From Planctomycetota bacterium (GTDB lineage: Bacteria > Planctomycetota > UBA1135 > UBA2386): a DNA stretch of 10,262 nucleotides. The notes below the pieces were generated by a model. The model searched no databases and was not told the DNA's origin. It worked only from the letters and a program-made list of their open reading frames with translations. The translations under genes and the position numbers were made by a program. The stretch spans positions 1-10,262 of the forward strand of contig JAGQQZ010000602.1 in assembly GCA_020425915.1 (NCBI GenBank), in the 5' to 3' direction. Numbering within the stretch: position 1 is the stretch's first letter; each line of letters starts with the position of its first letter. Below, piece after piece: positions 1 through 5,258 of the stretch.

Positions 1-851
1 ACCTGGCGGTAGGCCAGCGCCTGCTTGTAGAGGTCGTCGTAGAAGATCACCACGTGGCGGCCTTCGTCGCGGAACCGCTCGCCCATCGCGCAGCCGGCGT
101 AGGGCGCGAGGTACTGCATCGCCGCCGGGGCCGAAGCCGGCGCGGAGACGATGATCGAGTACTGCAGCGCGCCCTCTTCATCGAGCTTCTTGACCAGCGC
201 CTTCACGGTCGACTGCTTCTGGCCGACCGCGACGTAGATGCAGATCACCTGCTCGGGGTTGTTCGGATCGCCGCCGCCGGTGGTCTTCTGGTTCAGGATC
301 GTGTCGACGCAGATCGCGGTCTTGCCGGTCGCGCGGTCGCCGATGATCAGCTCGCGCTGCCCACGGCCGATCGGGATCATCGAGTCGATCGCCTTGATGC
401 CGGTCTGCAGCGGCTCGGTGACCGGTTGGCGCTCCGGCACCGACGGCGCGCGACCTTCGATCGGGCGCTGGTCGGCTTCGGTGACGTCGATCGGACCCTT
501 GCCGTCGACCGGGTTGCCGAGCGCGTCGACGACGCGTCCGACCAACCCCATACCGGTCGGCACCGAGATGACGCGGCCCGTCGTCTTGACGGTGTCACCT
601 TCCTTGATCTTGGTCTCGTCGCCGAGCAACACGGCGCCGACGTTGTCTTCTTCGAGGTTGAGCGCCACACCCGAGACGCCGCCCGGGAATTCGATGAGCT
701 CGCTCATCATGCACTCGTCGAGTCCGTGAATGCGCGCGACGCCGTCGCCGACCTGCAGGACGCTGCCGACGTTCGACTTCTGCATCGAGCCCTCGAAGCC
801 TTCGATTTCCTGCTTCAGGACGCTCGTCACTTCCGACGGTTTGAGATCCAT
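1..851 (-). CDS. atpA: F1F0 ATP synthase subunit alpha, N-terminal 283 residues (cut by window edge)
   Basis: This is the non-catalytic nucleotide-binding subunit of the F1 head, which alternates with beta in the cytoplasmic hexamer. The visible part covers the N-terminal beta-barrel (about 25-95) and much of the nucleotide-binding domain. It shows a P-loop GDRATGKT at 171-178, the family stretch IYVAVGQKQST near 205-215, and the Walker B strand VVIFYDDL ending at 274. The P-loop has Ala174 where Gln is usual (GDRQTGKT). A short Gly/Pro/Asn-rich insertion lies near 190-200. ATG at 851 gives the typical MDLKPSEVTSVL-type beginning. The gene follows atpH after a 45-nt gap whose mRNA strand is C-rich and has no Shine-Dalgarno site. 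The C-terminal half lies beyond position 1. The identity is secure from full-length similarity. Confidence 0.97.
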   Translation of the reverse strand, partial: MDLKPSEVTSVLKQEIEGFEGSMQKSNVGSVLQVGDGVARIHGLDECMMSELIEFPGGVSGVALNLEEDNVGAVLLGDETKIKEGDTVKTTGRVISVPTGMGLVGRVVDALGNPVDGKGPIDVTEADQRPIEGRAPSVPERQPVTEPLQTGIKAIDSMIPIGRGQRELIIGDRATGKTAICVDTILNQKTTGGGDPNNPEQVICIYVAVGQKQSTVKALVKKLDEEGALQYSIIVSAPASAPAAMQYLAPYAGCAMGERFRDEGRHVVIFYDDLYKQALAYRQ

Positions 852-896
852 GGTGCGTGTATGGGAGGGGTTGGAATTCTGGGGGTCAGCGGGCGG

Positions 897-1427
897 TCAG
901 ATGGCCCGCGTCATGAGCTTGCGTTCGAGCTCGTCGATCGCGGTCGCGACCGAGCTGTCGAACATCGTGTTGCCGACGCGCATGCGCACGCCACCGATCA
1001 GGTCGTCGTTGCGCTCGACGCGCAACAGGACCTTCTTGCCGGTGAGCTTGCCCGCGGTCGTCGCGAGCCGCTCGAGCGTCGCGGCGTCCAGGTCGTACGA
1101 CGCCTCGACGACGCCCTCGACCTCGCCGCGAGCGGCGTGGAGCAGGTCGCGGAACGCGACGTTGACATCGAGCAGGACGCTCTCGCGGTGGCGCGAGAGC
1201 AACACGTCGATGAATCGGCGCACCGAATCCGGCGCGCCGGTGCCGAGCTTCTCGCACGCCTTGCGGCGCACGGACGACGGGATCTCGGGGTCCGTGACGG
1301 CGACCCGGGCTTCCGGATCGCGCAGGACTTCCGCGATCCCATCGAGCGTGTTCGCGATGGCATCGCGCGCGTCGGTCGGCACGGCCTCGAACAGCGCTTT
1401 GGCGTAGCGTGCGGAGATTCGCGACAT
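897..1427 (-). CDS. atpH: F1F0 ATP synthase subunit delta
   Basis: Subunit delta (OSCP homologue) joins the top of the F1 head to the peripheral stalk formed by subunit b. The 176-residue length is normal for the family. The N-terminus (SRISARYAKALFEAV) has the usual alpha-helical ARRYAxALFE-type start. The C-terminal region near 140-172 carries the conserved IGGVRMRVGNTMFDSSV segment, close to the family pattern GGxxxRVGDxVxDxS. It starts with ATG 6 nt after the atpF stop, with only a weak AGG upstream, so translation is probably coupled to atpF. The position between atpF and atpA is the standard bacterial order. Confidence 0.95.
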   Translation of the reverse strand: MSRISARYAKALFEAVPTDARDAIANTLDGIAEVLRDPEARVAVTDPEIPSSVRRKACEKLGTGAPDSVRRFIDVLLSRHRESVLLDVNVAFRDLLHAARGEVEGVVEASYDLDAATLERLATTAGKLTGKKVLLRVERNDDLIGGVRMRVGNTMFDSSVATAIDELERKLMTRAI

Positions 1428-1433
1428 GGGGAC

Positions 1434-1961
1434 CTAGCTCGAAACGGTATCGAGGAACTCGTCGACGAGCTTCTGGTGCGCGCCGGGGTCGAGCTCACGC
1501 TTGAGGATCTGCCGCGCCGACGCCATCGCGAGCGTGACGACCTCGGTGCGGATCTCTTCGAGAGCCTTCTGCTTCGAGGCCTCGATGTCCTCGCGCACCT
1601 GCTGCAGTTGACGCTCGGCCTCGGCCTTCGCGTTCCGCAGCGCTTCTTCGCCTTGGCGTTCGGCGCGCGCGGTGGCCTCCTCGACCATCTTGCGCGCCTC
1701 GGCCCGGGCTTGCTCACGCTCCGCGCGGGCAGCCGCGACGGCCTCTTCCGCCTCACGCTTGGCCTGCTCGGCCGCGCTCGCCGCGTCGATGACGCGTTGG
1801 TCGCGTTCCGAGAGAGCACGCGTGATCGGGCCGAACACGAACTTCCACATGAACGGCAGCGCGCCGAGGAAGATCACCCAGGACCAGAACGCGGCCCCCG
1901 GAGCCCACGAGAACGGGTTGAAGCCGCCGCCTTCGGCGGCCAGCACCAGAGCGGCGAACAT
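1434..1961 (-). CDS. atpF: F1F0 ATP synthase subunit b
   Basis: Subunit b is the peripheral stalk: an N-terminal membrane anchor followed by a long cytoplasmic helix that holds delta and the F1 head. The 175-residue product starts MFAALVLAAEGGGFNPFSW and has one hydrophobic span at about 24-44. Then comes a charged Ala/Glu/Arg-rich coiled coil (about 48-150) and a short C-terminal helix that would contact delta. The open frame extends upstream into atpE, but ATG at 1961 is chosen because it gives a normal N-terminus and forms a TGATG overlap with the atpE stop. There is no clear Shine-Dalgarno site, so translation is probably by coupling. Only one b-type gene is seen, not a b/b' pair. Confidence 0.93.
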   Translation of the reverse strand: MFAALVLAAEGGGFNPFSWAPGAAFWSWVIFLGALPFMWKFVFGPITRALSERDQRVIDAASAAEQAKREAEEAVAAARAEREQARAEARKMVEEATARAERQGEEALRNAKAEAERQLQQVREDIEASKQKALEEIRTEVVTLAMASARQILKRELDPGAHQKLVDEFLDTVSS

Positions 1962-2194
1962 CAGGCGAACAGTGCGAGGACGCCGATGACGATGCCGAAC
2001 AGCGCCGCGCCTTCGATGAGCGCCGCGAACACGATGCCAGCACCGCGGATCGTGTCGGCCGCTTCGGGTTGACGGGCGATGCCGTTGCCGGCCGAACCGC
2101 CGATCCAACCGATGCCGATGCCGGCGCCGATGACGGAGAGGCCAGCAGCGAGGCCAGCGCCGATTTGCGCGGAAGCGAGGATCATGGAAAGCAT
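1961..2194 (-). CDS. atpE: F1F0 ATP synthase subunit c (proteolipid, rotor ring)
   Basis: This 77-residue hairpin of two membrane helices forms the rotor ring. Helix 1 has a Gly-rich packing motif (GAGIGIGWIGGSAG, about 23-36), followed by the cytoplasmic loop ARQPEA. Helix 2 carries the ion-binding carboxylate in ALIEGAALFG (Glu near 61). The Gln of helix 1 and the Ser after the Glu that mark sodium-binding rings such as Propionigenium are replaced here by Ile and Gly, so proton coupling is inferred. ATG at 2194 is preceded by AGGAG with 10 nt spacing. A second ATG at 2185 is possible but too close to that site. The stop overlaps the atpF start by one base. Confidence 0.96.
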   Translation of the reverse strand: MLSMILASAQIGAGLAAGLSVIGAGIGIGWIGGSAGNGIARQPEAADTIRGAGIVFAALIEGAALFGIVIGVLALFA

Positions 2195-2204
2195 CTCGGA
2201 GTTA

Positions 2205-2209
2205 CTCCT
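2205..2209 (-). promoter_or_regulatory. Shine-Dalgarno site of atpE
   Basis: On the minus strand AGGAG lies 10 nt before the atpE ATG. It is the clearest ribosome binding site in the ATP synthase operon and fits the need to make many c subunits per complex. Its GGAG can pair with a CTCC three bases downstream (inverted repeat at 2198-2208), which could temper initiation. Confidence 0.7.
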
Positions 2210-2252
2210 GGGTCAGTCGAATGGGAGATTGTGGATTCGATCCGCGTGCCGG

Positions 2253-3143
2253 TCAGTGCGCCGGGTGCAGGGACTCCTGCACGAACATCACGCTGAGGAA
2301 GACGAAGATGTAGGCCTGGAGGACGACGACGAACGACTCGATGATGTTGATGAACACCGCCATCACGGTCGTGACGATCGCCGGCAACCACGACATCGCG
2401 CTCACGTCGAGAAGCTTCGCGAACACGAAGATCATCCCGATGAACGAGTAGATCAGCAGGTGGCCTGCGAGCATGTTCGCGAAGAGTCGAATCGTCAGGG
2501 CGATCGGCTTCACGAACAGGCCGATGAGCTCGATGAGCGCCATCAGCGGGATCAGCGCAGCCGGCAGGCCGCTCGGCAGCAGGTGCTTGAAGTAGCTCCC
2601 GACACCCTGCTTCAGGATGCCGCCGCCGACCATCATGACGAAGGTGATGACGGCGAGCGCGCCGGTGACCATCGTCGTCGCGGTCGACGTCACCTGGTGC
2701 GGCACGAGGCCGATCATGTTCATCGTCAGGATGAAGAAGAACAGGAAGACGAAGAACGGCGCGAAACGACGGCCCTCTTCCTCCCCCATCGTCTTGTAGA
2801 CGACTTCGTCGCGCAGCCAGTGCACCCAACCGCGCAGCACGCGATAAGGCCAACCGCCGATGTTCGGGTTGACCGCGAGCGGCAAGAACACGAGGCAGAG
2901 GATCGCGAGCACGATCAACTGGTAGAGGTTGACGTCGTAGAACGTCAGGAACGTCACCTCGCCCTCGCTGAGCTGGTGCGGCATGAGGTGCACGAAGTTG
3001 TTCGTGAAGAACTCGCCGGTCTCCATCTCGGTGATCGGCCTGACTTCGTGGGCGTGGCCGTCGTGGCCGTGCCCCTGCGCCGGCAGAGCGGTCCCGCAGA
3101 TGAGAGCGACGAGGCAAGCCAGGAACAGGGTCGCTTTGCGCAT
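2253..3143 (-). CDS. atpB: F1F0 ATP synthase subunit a
   Basis: Subunit a is the membrane stator that forms the two half-channels for protons against the c ring. The 296-residue product has several strong membrane spans. It carries the family signature ALTIRLFANMLAGH with the essential arginine at residue 219, preceded by the LIPLMALIELIGLFVKP stretch, and ends with a long hydrophobic helix pair. The N-terminus is extended: a signal-peptide-like segment (MRKATLFLACLVALICG) followed by a His-rich patch (HGHDGHAH, 25-32) that should face the periplasm. The start is ATG at 3143, overlapping the preceding TGA by one base (TGATG). A TTG one codon earlier is also open. GGAAGG lies 9 nt upstream. 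A 58-nt gap separates it from atpE. Confidence 0.96.
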   Translation of the reverse strand: MRKATLFLACLVALICGTALPAQGHGHDGHAHEVRPITEMETGEFFTNNFVHLMPHQLSEGEVTFLTFYDVNLYQLIVLAILCLVFLPLAVNPNIGGWPYRVLRGWVHWLRDEVVYKTMGEEEGRRFAPFFVFLFFFILTMNMIGLVPHQVTSTATTMVTGALAVITFVMMVGGGILKQGVGSYFKHLLPSGLPAALIPLMALIELIGLFVKPIALTIRLFANMLAGHLLIYSFIGMIFVFAKLLDVSAMSWLPAIVTTVMAVFINIIESFVVVLQAYIFVFLSVMFVQESLHPAH

Positions 3144-3640
3144 CAAGAGCTACCTTCCGAGCCGTGGGCGGCGGCGGCCGCGGCGCGCCCACGCAGAAAT
3201 CGCGAGATCGAGACGGAGCCGAGGACCTGCATCAGGCCCGCGACGGCGGCGAAGGTCAGCCCAAAGGCCGCGAGGCCGGGAAATTTCTCGTCTCCGAAAG
3301 AAAAAAGAACCATCCCGACGACGACGCAGAGGCCCTGCAAGCCGAGGTTGGAAGCGAGCCCGATCAGATAGAGTTGAGTCGTCCGCGCGGGATCGTCGTT
3401 CGGCACCGTGACGCAGCGCGCGAGGACCGCCAGGCCGAGCGCACTCGCGAGCACCGCGACGATCACGCCCGTCCACAGCGCGGTCAGCGCCGACTCCGGC
3501 ACCTTGCCGCTGCTCGCGATCACCGTCACGACACCGATCGACACGAGCGCTCCGCCGGCGACGCTGCGCGCGATGCGCGATGCGTCGTACCGAACGACGG
3601 GCTGCGAAGCCTGGGGAGCCATGTCAGCGATCGGGGTCAT
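3143..3640 (-). CDS. AtpI-like membrane protein of the ATP synthase operon
   Basis: This small integral membrane protein of 165 residues has four likely spans at about 28-44, 51-75, 91-115 and 121-142. Its size, topology and place directly before atpB match the loosely conserved AtpI family (ATP synthase I), which is reported to help c-ring assembly. The sequence alone is too divergent for me to be certain. The stop overlaps the atpB start (TGATG). ATG at 3640 overlaps the upstream atpZ-like gene by 17 nt. A second ATG at 3622 sits one base after that gene's stop and is an equally credible start; neither has a clear Shine-Dalgarno site. The Ala-rich C-terminal tail (RGRAAAAAAHGSEGSS) is probably disordered. 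Confidence 0.6.
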   Translation of the reverse strand: MTPIADMAPQASQPVVRYDASRIARSVAGGALVSIGVVTVIASSGKVPESALTALWTGVIVAVLASALGLAVLARCVTVPNDDPARTTQLYLIGLASNLGLQGLCVVVGMVLFSFGDEKFPGLAAFGLTFAAVAGLMQVLGSVSISRFLRGRAAAAAAHGSEGSS

Positions 3641-3890
3641 CTTCGGGGGGCGACTCGGAACGAGTCGACTTCTGCGAGCGATCCTTGCCGAACGGCAGCA
3701 GGTCCGGGGCGAGGCGATTCAGCAGGCTGATGAAGCCACCGATGAAGCCCAGGACGATGCCGATCAGCATGAACAGGGGCAACGTGCCGAACTTCCCGTC
3801 GAGCCAGTAACCGGCCCAGCCGAGGAAGGCGGCAGACGCGACGAACGTCAGGGCCGCGCCGAGAGCGTCGGGACTGCGTTCGTTCGGCAA
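3624..3890 (-). CDS. AtpZ-like small membrane protein, first gene of the ATP synthase operon
   Basis: With a TTG start at 3890 the product has 88 residues. It has two membrane spans (about 9-28 and 37-58) joined by the turn GYWLDGKFGTLPLF, then a short charged tail (RSQKSTRSESPPEDD). The W-L-D-x-K-F-G-T-x-P-L motif followed by a Gly-rich second helix (IGIVLGFIGGFISL) is characteristic of the AtpZ family (annotated as putative F0F1-ATPase subunit). That family often precedes atpI/atpB and has been linked to divalent cation supply or assembly. The TTG start is chosen because AGGTG lies 5 nt upstream and because the promoter lies only about 75 nt further up. The same frame stays open to 4466, but that extension has low-complexity Arg-rich content and overlaps the divergent gene. 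Confidence 0.78.
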   Translation of the reverse strand: MPNERSPDALGAALTFVASAAFLGWAGYWLDGKFGTLPLFMLIGIVLGFIGGFISLLNRLAPDLLPFGKDRSQKSTRSESPPEDDPDR

Positions 3891-3895
3891 GGTTG

Positions 3896-3900
3896 CACCT
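3896..3900 (-). promoter_or_regulatory. Shine-Dalgarno site supporting the TTG start of the atpZ-like gene
   Basis: The minus strand reads AGGTG, then CAACC, then TTG. This partial match to the anti-Shine-Dalgarno sequence, at normal spacing, is the main reason for choosing TTG at 3890, since no ATG lies in frame nearby. Confidence 0.55.
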
Positions 3901-3932
3901 GCAAAAGAGCGCGCGGAACGAGAGGGAGAGCC

Positions 3933-3955
3933 GCGATCCCCGCGCCGGGGGTCGC
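3933..3955 (-). other. GC-rich hairpin at the predicted 5' end of the atp mRNA
   Basis: The arms 3933-3942 and 3946-3955 pair over 10 positions around a 3-base loop. In the minus-strand RNA one position (3937/3951) is a C-A mismatch; in the plus strand it would be a G-U pair. It begins about 5 nt after the predicted transcription start and ends about 40 nt before the first gene. A 5' stem-loop of this kind could protect the mRNA from decay. No T-run follows in either direction, so it is not a normal intrinsic terminator. Confidence 0.5.
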
Positions 3956-3966
3956 AACGCGCGCGG

Positions 3967-3994
3967 ACTATAGATACAGGGCGCCTCGGTTCAA
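3967..3994 (-). promoter_or_regulatory. Sigma70-type promoter of the ATP synthase operon
   Basis: On the minus strand a -35 element TTGAAC (3989-3994) and a -10 element TATAGT (3967-3972) are separated by 16 bp. The -10 matches consensus at 5 of 6 positions and the -35 at 4 of 6. This is one of the few AT-rich spots in the window and lies where the operon promoter should be. Transcription would start near 3960, giving a leader of about 70 nt before the TTG of the atpZ-like gene. Confidence 0.7.
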
Positions 3995-4098
3995 CAGCGA
4001 ACACGATTCCTGGTCCGAATCCGGCGTTGGGATTGCCTGGAGCGAGGCGTGGCGATCGGCCGCGCCCTCGAAGTTGCCAGAACCAAGCCTCCCAAAGC

Positions 4099-5184
4099 AT
4101 GAATCCGACCCCGCTCCTGTCGCTCGTCTCGTTCTGCGGTCTGCTCTGCGCCGTGCCCGCCCAGACCGTCGTCTCCCCCGCCTCGCGCACCCTCGTCGAG
4201 GGTTCGGCCAGCACGTCGTATCCGCTCGGTCGTGCGGACGGCCGGTTCCAGCAGATCCACGCCGACCTGCCGCCGACGCTGACGTCGATCGTCGGCCATG
4301 CGTTCCGCCGCGACGCGATCTCCACCCGCGGGTCCATCGCGGCGTTCTCGGTCGACCTCGAAGTGCGAGTCTCGGTCGCGGCGACGACGCCCGCGACCGC
4401 TTCGACCACGTTCGCGAACAACCACGGACCCAGCCCGGTGACCGTGCTGCCGCGAACGATCCTCAACTTCCCGGCGACCGGCCGCCCGAACGCCGATCCG
4501 GCCCCGACGTTCGAATACGTGATTCCGTACGCGACACCGTTCTCGTTCCCGGCGGGCTCGACCCTCTGCGTCGAGACGATCGTCTACGGCAACACGACGA
4601 GCAGCGGCAACGACCGCAACTTCTCGCTGTTGCTCGACGCCCACGAACTACGCACCGACGGGAAGATCGACCAGCCCGGGTTCCGGTTCGGGACCGGCTG
4701 CGCCGCGCCCGGCCAATCGGCGACGCACTACGGTCGTCTGGACCTCTCGCGTGACAACGGCCTCGTCGACCTGGTCATCGAGTCCCGCAACGCGGCCGCG
4801 ACGACGGATCCGACGCAACCGACGATGACCGCGCTGGTCCTCGGCACCGCGGCGATCTCGACGCCGTGGTCCTGGTTGCCGAACTGCACACAGTATTCGC
4901 CGTTCGATCTCGTCCTGACCCTCGCGGGCGTCACCGACGCAGCGGGCGACCTGGACGAGACGCTCGCCGGGTTCGAGGCGCTGCCGGACGGTTTCCGCTT
5001 CGTCGCACAGTTGGTCTCGGGCAATCTCGCGACCGGCGATCTGACGTTCGCCGACGCCAGCTGGATGACGATTCCGACGCCCGACCCGACGACGCTCCCC
5101 GCGGTTCGAATCTCTGCGGCGAACGACCACACGGCCGCGACGGGCAGCGTGTCGGCCAGCGTTCCGGTCACGATGTTCCTGTAA
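4099..5184 (+). CDS. Unrecognised secreted protein, 361 residues
   Basis: I do not recognise a characterised family. The N-terminus has a hydrophobic core (PLLSLVSFCGLLCAVPA) and a plausible signal peptidase I site near residue 20-22 (AVPA-QT). It lacks the usual basic residue at the extreme N-terminus. The cysteines at 13 and 17 do not sit in a good lipobox. The mature part is rich in Thr, Ala, Pro, Asp and beta-type segments, with few Lys. Tokens such as SIVGHAFRRD (64-72), FANNHGPSP (105-113), ILNFPATGRP (121-130) and FRFGTGCAAPG (195-205) suggest an all-beta extracellular or cell-surface domain. ATG at 4099 is the natural start; no Shine-Dalgarno site is visible. It is transcribed away from the ATP synthase operon and lies 70 nt before hslU. 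Confidence 0.75.
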   Translation: MNPTPLLSLVSFCGLLCAVPAQTVVSPASRTLVEGSASTSYPLGRADGRFQQIHADLPPTLTSIVGHAFRRDAISTRGSIAAFSVDLEVRVSVAATTPATASTTFANNHGPSPVTVLPRTILNFPATGRPNADPAPTFEYVIPYATPFSFPAGSTLCVETIVYGNTTSSGNDRNFSLLLDAHELRTDGKIDQPGFRFGTGCAAPGQSATHYGRLDLSRDNGLVDLVIESRNAAATTDPTQPTMTALVLGTAAISTPWSWLPNCTQYSPFDLVLTLAGVTDAAGDLDETLAGFEALPDGFRFVAQLVSGNLATGDLTFADASWMTIPTPDPTTLPAVRISAANDHTAATGSVSASVPVTMFL

Positions 5185-5222
5185 TTCCCGGGCGCGGCCT
5201 CGCGTCGCCTGTCGCACCGGCT

Positions 5223-5258
5223 ATGACGGATCCCTCAACCGATCCGACCGAGCCGTGA
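5223..5258 (+). other. 11-codon open frame ending on the hslU start codon
   Basis: ATG at 5223 opens a frame encoding MTDPSTDPTEP, whose TGA stop (5256-5258) overlaps the hslU GTG in the arrangement GTGA. The small frame contains a 6-bp inverted repeat (5227-5232 with 5241-5246, loop of 8) just upstream of the GTG. No Shine-Dalgarno site precedes either start. It could be a leader peptide that couples ribosomes onto hslU, or chance. Its short length gives no coding statistics. Confidence 0.25.

Noticed and set aside
54..2072. A 672-codon open frame on the plus strand across atpA, atpH and atpF.
   Set aside because: It is antisense to three secure ATP synthase genes, is rich in Arg, Asp, His and Leu as expected from the GC-rich reverse strand, and has no recognisable domain.
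1962..2108. Upstream extension of atpF by 49 residues.
   Set aside because: It lies inside atpE in another frame and is Arg/His-rich. ATG at 1961 forms TGATG with the atpE stop and gives a typical subunit b N-terminus.
3301..3306. Run of six A on the plus strand (six T in the atp mRNA sense), resembling a terminator tract.
   Set aside because: No GC-rich stem precedes it in the sense of transcription, and it lies within a membrane helix codon run (VLFSF) of the AtpI-like gene.
4099..4161. Possible lipoprotein signal in the secreted protein (Cys13 or Cys17).
   Set aside because: The residues before each Cys (VSF-C, GLL-C) do not fit a lipobox, and a standard cleavage site follows at AVPA-QT.
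3891..4466. Upstream extension of the atpZ-like frame to about 280 residues.
   Set aside because: The extra part is Arg/Pro/Ser-rich, covers the promoter and overlaps the divergent secreted-protein gene. TTG at 3890 with AGGTG upstream gives the normal family length.
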